From Chitinophagaceae bacterium (lineage in GTDB: Bacteria > Bacteroidota > Bacteroidia > Chitinophagales > Chitinophagaceae): DNA of 10,282 nucleotides. Below are positions 1 to 6,712 of the stretch, one piece after another. Numbering within the stretch: position 1 is the first letter of the stretch; each line of letters starts with the position of its first letter. The stretch lies in NCBI GenBank assembly GCA_017882205.1, contig JADGPY010000123.1, positions 1 through 10,282 on the forward strand, written 5' to 3'. The notes below the pieces were generated by a model that was given only the letters and a program-made list of their open reading frames with translations, was not told the origin of the DNA and made no database searches. Position numbers and translations under genes: made by a program.

Positions 1-887
1 GAAATAAGGATTTGGCTCTCAAGAATACGGTCGGGGTTTCGGGAAGTATCAATGTTTCCGGTAATAATGAGTTCACGACCATCAGGAGTAAAGTCAACAG
101 AGTTAAAACGTGAAAACCCTTTGTTTAATGGGATTGGTTCCCCTCCTTTCTGAACATCTATCAGGTAAAACTCTTCAAATGTCCATTCGCCTTTCACACC
201 TGATTCATCCTGGAAATTCAACTTATCTACAACAACAGCTTTCTTATCTGTTTCGTCCTTTTCAAGATATGCCCTGATCTCATCCATACTACCATCTGGT
301 GAAGCTTTTGGAAAAGGTTTATAAGTATGATACTTATCAAAGCCTGGTTTTTCAAGAGGCCATGTAGGAAATGAATGAGCGGGGTTTACGAAAGAATCAT
401 TTAATATTTCTGTCAGTGAGCTCCCTGATTGGAAAAGAATGTACTTCCCATCTGGCGACCATTTTGGATTGGTTGCACCATACTTATAGTGAGTGAGCTG
501 CATTGCTTCACCGACATCGCTGGGTAGCAGGAATATTTGTGGTTTACTATCTGCCAGTCGAACAAATGCCAGTTGTTTTCCATCCGGCCCCCATGCCGGT
601 TGTGAAGAGCTAAGATTTGAAGCCGTCAGTTGCCTTATCGGTGCAGATCTATCTGTATAAAGCATGAATATCTTATTCACGTTTTTATAGTCTGTTTTAC
701 TTTCTCCATCTGGTTCAATGGTGGTAACTGTGAAAGCTGCTTTGGTGCCATCCTTATTTAAAACGATATTTCCGATCTGTTTAATTTTCAACAGATCGGT
801 GACTTTTATGGCTTCCTTATTTTGTGAAAAAGCAGAAAACGAAAACAACCAGGTAATGAATAAAATACAATGATTTTTTAGTTGCAT
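1..887 (-). CDS. secreted beta-propeller / S9-like peptidase, N-terminal part (partial)
   Basis: The reverse strand is open from an ATG at 887-885 to the window edge: 295 codons with no stop, so the C-terminus is missing. The first 22 residues look like a signal peptide (a K near the start, hydrophobic ILFITWLFSFSAF, then SQNK), so export is expected. After it come repeated propeller-blade motifs: PAWGPDGKQLAFVR near residues 97-110, PKWSPDGKYILFQS near 141-154, and VDFTPDGRELIITG near 264-277. This xPDGxxhxF/I pattern is typical of TolB/WD40-like propellers and of the N-terminal domain of prolyl-oligopeptidase (S9) enzymes, which are common secreted proteins in Bacteroidota. The catalytic Ser-Asp-His alpha/beta-hydrolase domain would lie outside the window, so peptidase activity is inferred. 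A TolB-like or PD40-only protein is the alternative. The gene diverges from the eCIS operon and is probably unrelated to it. Confidence 0.8.
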   Translation of the reverse strand, partial: MQLKNHCILFITWLFSFSAFSQNKEAIKVTDLLKIKQIGNIVLNKDGTKAAFTVTTIEPDGESKTDYKNVNKIFMLYTDRSAPIRQLTASNLSSSQPAWGPDGKQLAFVRLADSKPQIFLLPSDVGEAMQLTHYKYGATNPKWSPDGKYILFQSGSSLTEILNDSFVNPAHSFPTWPLEKPGFDKYHTYKPFPKASPDGSMDEIRAYLEKDETDKKAVVVDKLNFQDESGVKGEWTFEEFYLIDVQKGGEPIPLNKGFSRFNSVDFTPDGRELIITGNIDTSRNPDRILESQILI

Positions 888-1010
888 ATTTGAAAAGTTA
901 TGATCTTATGAATGTAGCAAGTATTCCTGGAAGAAGATCTAAAAAAGAAATTGAATTAAAGATTCGTGATAGTCCTTAAATGAAGCGGGAAATACTGAAT
1001 AACTTTCAAA

Positions 1011-1029
1011 TTGGGTTGTTTTAACCCAA
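1011..1029. promoter_or_regulatory. 7-bp perfect inverted repeat in divergent intergenic region
   Basis: TTGGGTT (1011-1017), a GTTTT spacer and AACCCAA (1023-1029) form a perfect inverted repeat between two divergently transcribed genes. It could be an operator for a dimeric regulator, or a small hairpin in the 5' leader of the leftward gene. No T-run follows on the + strand, so a + strand terminator is unlikely. Function is inferred from position only. Confidence 0.3.
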
Positions 1030-1070
1030 AATGATACCATCTACTAAGTACTTCTTTTTTTCCTTTTTTT

Positions 1071-1100
1071 TTTGTTAGAATTACAAAACAATTACTTTTT
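1071..1100 (+). promoter_or_regulatory. candidate Bacteroidota-type promoter (-33/-7)
   Basis: TTTG at 1071-1074, an 18-base spacer, then TACTTTTT at 1093-1100. This matches the Bacteroidota -33 TTTG box exactly and the -7 TAnnTTTG box at 7 of 8 positions. Transcription would begin near 1107, only a few bases before the ATG at 1114, so the mRNA would be nearly leaderless. AT-rich sequence makes chance matches common. Confidence 0.25.
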
Positions 1101-1113
1101 CTGTAGTGCAACT

Positions 1114-1377
1114 ATGAAATTGGGTATTATCATATTGATCCTTCTCTTTGCCACCCTAATTCTACGGATCATAATAACTGTCGCGTTCCAAAAATCAACG
1201 TACAATGCCTACAAGAACGCACTAAAAAATGGGGATATTGATGACGCAGTTTTAAAAGGCAGGTCTTATTACCTGAGCTTGAGTAAAAAGAAAAGGGAAT
1301 GTCATGGGATTATAGATGTAGTACAAATTGATGCCAGGGTGAAAGAGGATATTGCTGCTGCAAGGGCTTTCCCATAG
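1114..1377 (+). CDS. small single-pass membrane protein of unknown function
   Basis: An 87-residue protein I do not recognise. It opens with MKLGIIILILLFATLILRII, a strongly hydrophobic segment over roughly residues 3-25, followed by a basic, polar tail with a KKKRE cluster near residues 58-62. This suggests a single N-terminal transmembrane helix with a small cytoplasmic or periplasmic domain. The tail (NAYKNALKNGDIDDAVLKGR) looks like a short helical hairpin. I chose the ATG at 1114 over an in-frame TTG at 1072: the extra 14 residues are polar and unconvincing, and a promoter-like element overlaps them. The gene lies 330 bases before the first clear eCIS gene, with a weak hairpin between, so it is more likely an independent gene than part of the operon. 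Confidence 0.55.
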   Translation: MKLGIIILILLFATLILRIIITVAFQKSTYNAYKNALKNGDIDDAVLKGRSYYLSLSKKKRECHGIIDVVQIDARVKEDIAAARAFP

Positions 1378-1405
1378 TGATCGCACTTTTCTCATGGACA
1401 CGGAA

Positions 1406-1418
1406 GGTAGACACTACC
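1406..1418 (+). terminator. weak hairpin, possible terminator of the small membrane-protein gene
   Basis: GGTAG (1406-1410), loop ACA, CTACC (1414-1418), followed by GTTTATG. The stem is only 5 bp and the T-run is three bases, so this is a poor intrinsic terminator. It sits 28 bases after the stop codon of the upstream gene, which is the right place. Confidence 0.25.
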
Positions 1419-1474
1419 GTTTATGCAAATATTCTTGCCGTTTGCTAAATGTTTTCATCTTTACAATAATTTTA

Positions 1475-1506
1475 CTTGCATTTGTAAGAAATTTGTTTAA
1501 AATTTG
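1475..1506 (+). promoter_or_regulatory. candidate promoter for the eCIS operon
   Basis: CTTG at 1475-1478, a 20-base spacer and AAAATTTG at 1499-1506 each match the Bacteroidota -33 (TTTG) and -7 (TAnnTTTG) boxes with one mismatch. A rival pair is TTTG at 1441-1444 with TAATTTTA at 1467-1474 (22-base spacer). Either would leave a leader of roughly 190-230 bases before the first operon gene. The region is a plausible promoter location, but the sequence alone does not pick the site. Confidence 0.22.
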
Positions 1507-1582
1507 AGGTATAAGAATTTTATCCATTCTTAATGTGCTGTTTATTATTGCTTTATTAAAGTAAAGCCGCTAAACAGGAGAA

Positions 1583-1678
1583 ATGGTCAAAAACTTATTT
1601 GTTGTAGAATCTTTCCTGGCTTTTTCAACATATAATTTTATTGTGAGGTTAAGTAGCCGTACCCTTGGAGATTGGTAA
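1583..1678 (+). CDS. possible 31-residue leader ORF
   Basis: ATG at 1583 opens a 31-codon frame ending TAA at 1676-1678, preceded by AGGAG at 1576-1580. That is one of the few purine-rich Shine-Dalgarno-like stretches in the window, although only two bases separate it from the ATG. The peptide begins MVKNLFVVESFLAF and is mildly hydrophobic with a basic, polar end. It stops 29 bases before the start of the DUF4255 gene, so it could act as a leader peptide or by translational coupling. A chance ORF is equally possible; nothing in its sequence is recognisable. Confidence 0.18.
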   Translation: MVKNLFVVESFLAFSTYNFIVRLSSRTLGDW

Positions 1679-1707
1679 CTCATTTCTCTAATGGATCAAT
1701 TGACTTT

Positions 1708-2295
1708 ATGATCGATCTGGCGCTTGACTTTTTGGTTAAGCAGGTGAATACTTACCTGCGAATGAAGCTCGATCCTGCTTCAAATAATGACTTCATTCAG
1801 CTCACCAATGTATCTCAATTGGGGCAAGGTGATGATGCCAATAATGCCAATATCACGGTTCAAAATGCATTCCTTACCCTTGTAAATATTGAAGAAGACA
1901 GGATAAGTAAATCCCAGGAGAATTTTGTAAGGAAGGAGACCACCGTAGTTTATAAGAATCCAAAAATATACCTCAACCTTTATGTGCTATTTGCCGTAAA
2001 CCTATCTACGTACAGTGAGGCTTTGAAGAGGCTTTCCTTAATCATCCAATTTTTTCAATACCGGAATGTTTTTGATACAACCAATAGTCCAACACTTGAT
2101 CCAAAAGTGGAAAGGCTCCTGATAGACATGTACACGCTGAATTTTGAACAATCGAACCAGTTATGGGCAATACTTGGAGGAAGATACCTTCCGTCTGTAC
2201 TCTATAAAATAAGATTAATAGGAATTGAAGAGGATGCCATTGACGCTGAAAGTCTATTTATCAAAACCATTGCCATTAACGAAAATAATAATTAG
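1708..2295 (+). CDS. DUF4255 (Pvc16_N) protein: eCIS cap / tail terminator
   Basis: A 195-residue protein of the DUF4255/Pvc16_N family, equivalent to Afp16/Pvc16. In characterised particles this family caps the distal end of the sheath-tube and fixes its length. The family signatures are visible: an N-terminal helix MIDLALDFLVKQVNTYL (residues 1-17); the segment ITVQNAFLTLVNIEEDRI (residues 49-66), in which family members list subunit-contacting strands; LNLYVLFAVNLSTYSEALKR (89-108); and the hallmark LWAILGGRYLPSVLYKIRLI (152-171). I start the gene at ATG 1708 because members begin with exactly this helix. An in-frame TTG at 1672 would add 12 unsupported residues. It is the first gene of the eCIS block, five bases before the next gene. 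In AFP and PVC the cap gene is at the far end of the locus, so its position first is a Bacteroidota-type arrangement. Confidence 0.88.
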   Translation: MIDLALDFLVKQVNTYLRMKLDPASNNDFIQLTNVSQLGQGDDANNANITVQNAFLTLVNIEEDRISKSQENFVRKETTVVYKNPKIYLNLYVLFAVNLSTYSEALKRLSLIIQFFQYRNVFDTTNSPTLDPKVERLLIDMYTLNFEQSNQLWAILGGRYLPSVLYKIRLIGIEEDAIDAESLFIKTIAINENNN

Positions 2296-2300
2296 TGCTT

Positions 2301-3491
2301 ATGCTGCTTAGTTATCGCATATTGTTTTCTATAGAGTTACTGCATGAATATTTCAACAAAGATATTTTCAGCGATTGTTCCCTTGTCCCCTCTGTTGAAA
2401 CGCAGCAATATATAGGCGATACATTATTACAAAGATTTTTTACCAACCGGCTTTATGTATTAATGAAGGAAGACAAGGGAAAGCCATATTCAGCGCTGGA
2501 TGTAAATCGGGTATTCCGCTTTTACCTGCGTAGTAACAATGCGAATCTTTTTAACTATTCAAATATTGACCTGCGCGTTGGTAAAGGTCAATTTTTGTAT
2601 TTCTCAAATCTCACCAACAACAAATCCGGTAGTGATTTAAATCTTAGTGCCTCCATTCCAGATTATAGTGGCGTTACTACTTACCAGGTAGGTGACTTTG
2701 CAAAAGATCCGGCAAGTGAGAATATTTTTGAAAGTATAAACCAGGGAAGTGGCAATCCTTTGGTAGATATGAACTCGTGGCTTTTAAGGGGAACAACCCG
2801 GTTTGTGTCTTCAGCGGATGTCATTATGCAATCTGTAAACGTGTTCCGAAATACATTTGCTTCTCCAATTAAAAAGGTGCAAACAACTGTAAAAGGATTT
2901 AAAGTATCGGGATCAACATTGGTTGAATATGATGTGTTCACGACAAATGAAGCTTTTCTAAACCCTGTAACGGATACAGCAGTTGATCTTTCCCAACTTT
3001 CTTACGGTAAGTATAAAATTGTTATGCTGGGAACTACGATGGCCGATGTGGTCCTGAACCAGGAAGTAACCATTTATTTTGACCTGGATGCACAGCAACA
3101 TGGAATTATTGGTGTGATAGAAATATTCAGCCACCTGGATCCTGCTAACGACTATAGTTTGCTCGACAACACAGGGTTGATAAAGGAAATAAAATATTCT
3201 ATCCGCTTTGCAAACAAGAATGCCATATGGAAATATATTGCCCAATCCGATAATGTAAATGATATTGTTACAGGAGTGGCAGGATTAAGTTTTGCGAAGA
3301 GTAGTAAGATATTTACATCTAACAGGCCTATCCAATTGAAGCAGATTCCGGATAGTTCATTTGTATTGGAGTTTTCTAATTCAAGCCCCCCTGTAAAGGC
3401 TTCTTATCCTTCACCGTCTGTTATGAAATGTGAGAAAAATATTGACGGCACTATAAAAAATTATTTCACTGAGATATATATCAATTATTAA
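2301..3491 (+). CDS. eCIS-associated protein of unknown function, between cap and sheath genes
   Basis: A 396-residue protein that I associate with Bacteroidota eCIS loci but cannot name. The start is ATG 2301, five bases after the previous stop. A GTG at 2295 overlaps that stop codon and adds only two residues, so I set it aside. The N-terminal part (residues 1-60) has EYFNKDIFSDCSLVPSVETQ followed by LLQRFFTNRLYVLMKED, suggesting a compact first domain. Residues about 127-165 show spaced aromatics (TYQVGDFAKD, IFESINQGSGNP, SWLLRGTTRFV), resembling the YxxGDxV...YxAxxxxxGxxPxxxxxW pattern of CBM5/12-like modules found in chitinases and phage tail proteins. The rest looks beta-rich. There is no signal peptide or membrane helix. 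Its place next to the cap gene and before the sheath suggests a structural role at the distal end (cap adaptor-like) or a surface decoration. Both roles are inference. Confidence 0.7.
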   Translation: MLLSYRILFSIELLHEYFNKDIFSDCSLVPSVETQQYIGDTLLQRFFTNRLYVLMKEDKGKPYSALDVNRVFRFYLRSNNANLFNYSNIDLRVGKGQFLYFSNLTNNKSGSDLNLSASIPDYSGVTTYQVGDFAKDPASENIFESINQGSGNPLVDMNSWLLRGTTRFVSSADVIMQSVNVFRNTFASPIKKVQTTVKGFKVSGSTLVEYDVFTTNEAFLNPVTDTAVDLSQLSYGKYKIVMLGTTMADVVLNQEVTIYFDLDAQQHGIIGVIEIFSHLDPANDYSLLDNTGLIKEIKYSIRFANKNAIWKYIAQSDNVNDIVTGVAGLSFAKSSKIFTSNRPIQLKQIPDSSFVLEFSNSSPPVKASYPSPSVMKCEKNIDGTIKNYFTEIYINY

Positions 3492-3509
3492 CCAATAAAA
3501 TTTTCCTTT

Positions 3510-5528
3510 ATGGCATCTACATACAAAACACCAGGTGTGTATGTTGAAGAAATCTCCACGTTTCCGCCTTCGGTAGCACAGGTTGAAACAGCGGTTCCTG
3601 CTTTTATCGGGTATACCGAAAAGGCAGAATTGAATGGCGCAAGCCTTTTGAACTTACCCACCCGGATAACCTCATTGCTTGAGTTTGAAAGCTACTTTGG
3701 CACTGCATACACTTATGCGGCTGGTGATCTGAAAATAATTGCCGATGAGAATAACAATTATGCGGTGAAAAGCATATCCTACCTGAATAAGGTCTTCCGA
3801 ATGCATGACAGCCTTCGCCTTTTCTTCGACAATGGCGGTGGCAAGTGTTATATCGTAGCTGTTAATACATTTTCAGCAACCACCTTGTTTAGTAATGGTG
3901 CGCTAACCAATTCGTCGGAGTTGTCGAATGGTTTAGCCGAAGTGGAGAAATTTGATGAGCCTACCATCCTGCTTTTCCCGGATGCTGTCGAATTGGGTGA
4001 AGCTGATTTTTATGCTCTTCAGCAGGCGGCCATTGCGCAGGCGGCAAAATTACAGGACAGAGTTGCCTTGCTTGATCTGAAAGAAAACCTTTCCACCTGG
4101 AATGCGGCCAGGGATGATTTCAGAAATAATATTGGAATCAATGATCTCAAGTATGGAATGGCTTACACCCCATGGTTGTACAACTCCTATTCATACGATA
4201 TAGATTTTAACCTGTTTAGGAATAATGTTCGCAATGCTGCAGATTCTTCGACACTTGATCTTTCTGCCATCACTAGCGATAATACCCTGAATTCTTTAGT
4301 CACCGCTTTAAATACATCCAATGACGACGAGAACACTATTAACACAACTATTACTACATTAAAGACTTCCGCGTTCGGTTCTATTAAAGACAGGTATAGT
4401 AAATTAAAAAGTGATGTTTTACTTGCGTCAGCTGATCCGGCTGCGATTACCGCATTCAATGCTCTTGTGCAGATGGTGAGAGACCTGGCATTGTCCTTTC
4501 CCGGCCTGAGAACTAGTTCATTAAAAAGTGATAGGCTGAAACAGGATCTCGACAGCTATGGCAACGATGGAGTAGCAGGATTAAAAAAGTATGTTACAGA
4601 CCTGGTATTGTATGAGAAGAATACGGATGTAGATACTTTAATGACTACAACACAAACGTATTCGGCTTTTGATGGTGTACCCGCAGCGGCACCAGCCTCC
4701 TGGCTTGGAGCAAATACTTCTGCTATAACACCTGCTGATCCAAACGTTCCCAATTATGGCACAGGTACTGATAAGGCAACCTGCGTAGCGGCCATTGGAG
4801 ATCTTGATAAAATATTTACAGGTCTATATAATGTTCTCTATAAAGTAAAAGGATCAGGAGATACAAGAAAACTGCTTGCACAGAATACTTTGTATTCTTC
4901 ACACACTATTATTGGGAATATTGTTTCCGCTATTCAGAAGAATTTTTCGCTCACCCCACCCAGTGGTGCAGTAGCAGGTGTATATGCACTTGTGGATAAT
5001 AACCGGGGTGTATGGAAGGCACCAGCCAATGTAAGCATTAGTTCCGTTATTGGGCCATCCGTTCTGATTACCAATGATACCCAGGATGATCTGAATGTGG
5101 ATGTGGAAGCGGGCAAATCTATAAATGCCATACGTGCATTTACAGGTAAGGGGACGATCATTTGGGGTGCAAGAACATTAGCCGGAAATGATAATGAGTG
5201 GCGTTATGTACCTGTAAGAAGGTTCTTTAACATGGTGGAGGAATCAGTTAAGAAAGCTTCGTCACAATTCGTATTTGAGCCTAATGATGCCAACACCTGG
5301 GTAAAGGTAAAGGCGATGATTGAAAACTATCTTACCATTTTATGGAGGCAGGGAGCGCTTGCAGGTGCAAAGCCTGAGCAGGCATTCTTTGTTAAGATCG
5401 GGCTTGGCGAAACCATGACAGCGATTGACATCCTGGAAGGCCGGATGAATGTGGAGATTGGAATGGCAGCAGTTAGACCTGCAGAATTTATCATTCTTAA
5501 GTTTTCTCATAAAATGCAGGAATCTTAA
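3510..5528 (+). CDS. contractile tail sheath protein with long central insertion
   Basis: The protein forms the contractile outer sheath around the inner tube. The N-terminus TYKTPGVYVEEISTFPPSVA (residues 4-23), followed by VPAFIGYTEKA, is the classic phage/eCIS sheath opening that makes subunit-linking strands. The conserved core continues to MAYTPWLYNSY (217-227). The C-terminal domain restarts at PPSGAVAGVYA (483-493) and contains NRGVWKAPANV, GTIIWGARTLAG, YVPVRRFFNMVEESV and IEIGMA-like MNVEIGMAAVRPAEFIILKF. At 672 residues it is well above the roughly 350-480 typical of Afp/Pvc sheaths. The excess lies between residues about 240 and 478, a Ser/Thr/Asp/Ala-rich segment likely to form a surface-exposed domain. 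Only one sheath gene is seen, against three in AFP. The start is ATG 3510, 18 bases after the preceding gene, with no clear Shine-Dalgarno site. Confidence 0.96.
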   Translation: MASTYKTPGVYVEEISTFPPSVAQVETAVPAFIGYTEKAELNGASLLNLPTRITSLLEFESYFGTAYTYAAGDLKIIADENNNYAVKSISYLNKVFRMHDSLRLFFDNGGGKCYIVAVNTFSATTLFSNGALTNSSELSNGLAEVEKFDEPTILLFPDAVELGEADFYALQQAAIAQAAKLQDRVALLDLKENLSTWNAARDDFRNNIGINDLKYGMAYTPWLYNSYSYDIDFNLFRNNVRNAADSSTLDLSAITSDNTLNSLVTALNTSNDDENTINTTITTLKTSAFGSIKDRYSKLKSDVLLASADPAAITAFNALVQMVRDLALSFPGLRTSSLKSDRLKQDLDSYGNDGVAGLKKYVTDLVLYEKNTDVDTLMTTTQTYSAFDGVPAAAPASWLGANTSAITPADPNVPNYGTGTDKATCVAAIGDLDKIFTGLYNVLYKVKGSGDTRKLLAQNTLYSSHTIIGNIVSAIQKNFSLTPPSGAVAGVYALVDNNRGVWKAPANVSISSVIGPSVLITNDTQDDLNVDVEAGKSINAIRAFTGKGTIIWGARTLAGNDNEWRYVPVRRFFNMVEESVKKASSQFVFEPNDANTWVKVKAMIENYLTILWRQGALAGAKPEQAFFVKIGLGETMTAIDILEGRMNVEIGMAAVRPAEFIILKFSHKMQES

Positions 5529-5536
5529 GATTGTAT

Positions 5537-5553
5537 CAAGACAATAAGTCTTG
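5537..5553 (+). promoter_or_regulatory. hairpin in sheath-tube intercistronic gap
   Basis: CAAGAC (5537-5542), loop AATAA, GTCTTG (5548-5553): a perfect 6-bp stem eight bases after the sheath stop codon. It is followed by GGTCTTTAATT, which lacks a proper T-run. In the 69-base gap before the tube gene it could act as a partial terminator, an RNA-processing or 3'-end stabiliser, or have no role. The gap is the widest within the structural cluster except for the one before the last gene. Confidence 0.3.
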
Positions 5554-5597
5554 GGTCTTTAATTCATAAAAATAAATCATCTTAAAAATCAAAAGAA

Positions 5598-6029
5598 ATG
5601 GCTCAGTATCCATTACCTAAATTCCACTTCCAGGTTGAGTGGGGTGGAACCAAGATAGGTTTTACCGAAGTGACCGGGCTTGATGTTACTACCGACGTTA
5701 TTGAGTACCGTGATGGTGCCAGTCCGGAGTATCACAAGATAAAAATGCCGGGAATGCAGAAGTTTAGCAACATTACTTTGAAGCGAGGAAAGTTTAAAGG
5801 AGATAATGATTTCTATAATTGGTGGAATACCGTTCAGTTAAATACCATCGAGCGCAGGGACATTACTATTTCGTTGTTAAATGAAACTCACGAACCGGTA
5901 TTTGTTTGGAAAGTGAAAAATGCATGGCCAACAAAAGTGAGCCCTACTGATCTAAAAGCAGATGGGAACGAAGTAGCTATTGAGTCCATCGAGATCGTTC
6001 ACGAGGGTGTAGTTATGGAAGCCAGATAG
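5598..6029 (+). CDS. inner tube protein (gp19/Hcp-like, Afp1/Pvc1 family)
   Basis: A 143-residue subunit of the inner tube, which polymerises into stacked hexameric rings inside the sheath and carries cargo in its lumen. Recognisable family motifs are FHFQVEWGGTKIGFTEVTGL (residues 9-28), VIEYRDGASPEYHKIKMPG, the NITLKRGKFKGDNDFYNWWN strand-loop block, ITISLLNETHEPVFVWKVKN, and the C-terminal NEVAIESIEIVHEGVVME. Length is typical for the T4-gp19-like phage tail protein family. ATG 5598 follows an A-rich stretch with no Shine-Dalgarno sequence, as is usual in Bacteroidota. The second tube paralogue begins 23 bases after its stop. The generic family label is very secure. Assignment as the main (Afp1-like) rather than initiating tube protein rests on its canonical motifs and its place right after the sheath. 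Confidence 0.95.
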   Translation: MAQYPLPKFHFQVEWGGTKIGFTEVTGLDVTTDVIEYRDGASPEYHKIKMPGMQKFSNITLKRGKFKGDNDFYNWWNTVQLNTIERRDITISLLNETHEPVFVWKVKNAWPTKVSPTDLKADGNEVAIESIEIVHEGVVMEAR

Positions 6030-6052
6030 TATTTAATCTACAATTGAAATAC

Positions 6053-6505
6053 ATGGACATTCTTGGTACTTATCCACCAGTGGGGTTTCATTTTCTTGTT
6101 GTGTTCGAAATATTCCCGCAATCGCCGAATGATGCCAGATTCCAGGAAGTGACAGGTTTAAATGTCGAAATGGAAATGGATTCATTTAAAGAGGCCGGCC
6201 AAAATCGGTTCACATGGCATTTGCCAACACGCACAAGATATGATGACATAACGCTTAAGCGAGGAGTATTTATAGGTTCCGGGATAACGATATGGTGCAA
6301 GTCGGCGCTGGAAGATTTTGTTTTCAGCCCCATTAATATATTGATCTCATTACTTGATGAAAATCATATTCCTGTATTTAATTGGTATGTTATAAATGCC
6401 ATCCCAAAAAAATGGAATGTAAGCAGTTTTAATGCAATGGAGAATTCTGTGGTCGTTGAATCGCTGGTGTTAAGCTACCAGTATTTTAATACACTGAGAA
6501 TCTAG
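6053..6505 (+). CDS. second tube protein (Afp5/Pvc5-like tube initiator)
   Basis: A 150-residue paralogue of the preceding tube protein. Shared landmarks are PVGFHFLVVFEI near the N-terminus, FQEVTGLNVEME, DDITLKRGVF, ISLLDENHIPVFNWYVINAI and a final VVVESLVLSYQYF. It is more divergent: the middle reads RFTWHLPTRTRYDDITLKRG in place of the basic KIKMPGMQK segment, and it ends in an aromatic YQYFNTLRI tail. In AFP, PVC and AlgoCIS a divergent second tube protein forms the first ring(s) on the spike and adapts the hub's symmetry to the hexameric tube. Gene order (just before the small DUF5908 and LysM-adaptor genes) agrees with that role. I start at ATG 6053, giving MDILGTYPPVGFHF; an in-frame TTG at 6044 would add three residues. 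Confidence 0.92.
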   Translation: MDILGTYPPVGFHFLVVFEIFPQSPNDARFQEVTGLNVEMEMDSFKEAGQNRFTWHLPTRTRYDDITLKRGVFIGSGITIWCKSALEDFVFSPINILISLLDENHIPVFNWYVINAIPKKWNVSSFNAMENSVVVESLVLSYQYFNTLRI

Positions 6506-6536
6506 AATGGTCAACTTAAACTAAAAATCTACAGCC

Positions 6537-6710
6537 TTGCCTATCGAAATTAAGGAACTGATAATAAAAGCAACTATCTCACCTGAGAGACAAGATTCTT
6601 TTGCAAACGACAAACTTTCATCAATGGATGTTGAGAAATTAAAGCTCGAAATAAAAAAGGAATGCCTGGAAGAATTGAAACAATTTATTAATGATCAAAA
6701 AGAACGCTAG
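6537..6710 (+). CDS. DUF5908 small eCIS protein (TTG start)
   Basis: A 57-residue protein starting at TTG 6537 and ending TAG 6708-6710. Its N-terminus, MPIEIKELIIKATI, matches the characteristic opening of the DUF5908 family, short proteins encoded in Bacteroidota eCIS loci between the tube and baseplate-hub genes. This is what fixes the TTG as the start; the only in-frame ATG (6624) would remove the conserved half. A Ser/Asp-rich linker (residues 15-30) is followed by a charged helix from about residue 31 to 57 (VEKLKLEIKKECLEELKQFI) with heptad-like hydrophobics, suggesting a short coiled coil. It is 31 bases after the second tube gene and two bases before the next ATG. The position corresponds to the small, uncharacterised Afp6/Pvc6 gene; a shared role is inference, and its function is unknown. 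Confidence 0.82.
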   Translation: MPIEIKELIIKATISPERQDSFANDKLSSMDVEKLKLEIKKECLEELKQFINDQKER

Positions 6711-6712
6711 TT

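Larger units (their letters stand above)
1378..1707 (+). other. 330-base intergenic/leader region upstream of the eCIS operon
   Basis: No convincing standard gene is present. The stretch contains a weak hairpin just after the small membrane-protein gene (1406-1418), several Bacteroidota promoter-like TTTG and TAnnTTT elements around 1441-1506, and a 31-codon ORF preceded by AGGAG (1583-1678). I see no tRNA, no obvious riboswitch fold and no tandem repeats. By position it should carry the main promoter of the eCIS genes, since everything to the right of it is on the same strand. Confidence 0.5.

Noticed and set aside
908..979. 23-codon + strand ORF (MNVASIPGRRSKKEIELKIR...)
   Set aside because: Very short, no ribosome site, in the divergent promoter region, no recognisable sequence.
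1672..1707. TTG start extending the DUF4255 protein by 12 residues
   Set aside because: Family members begin at the MIDxALDFLV-like helix; the extension is not family-like and overlaps the possible leader ORF.
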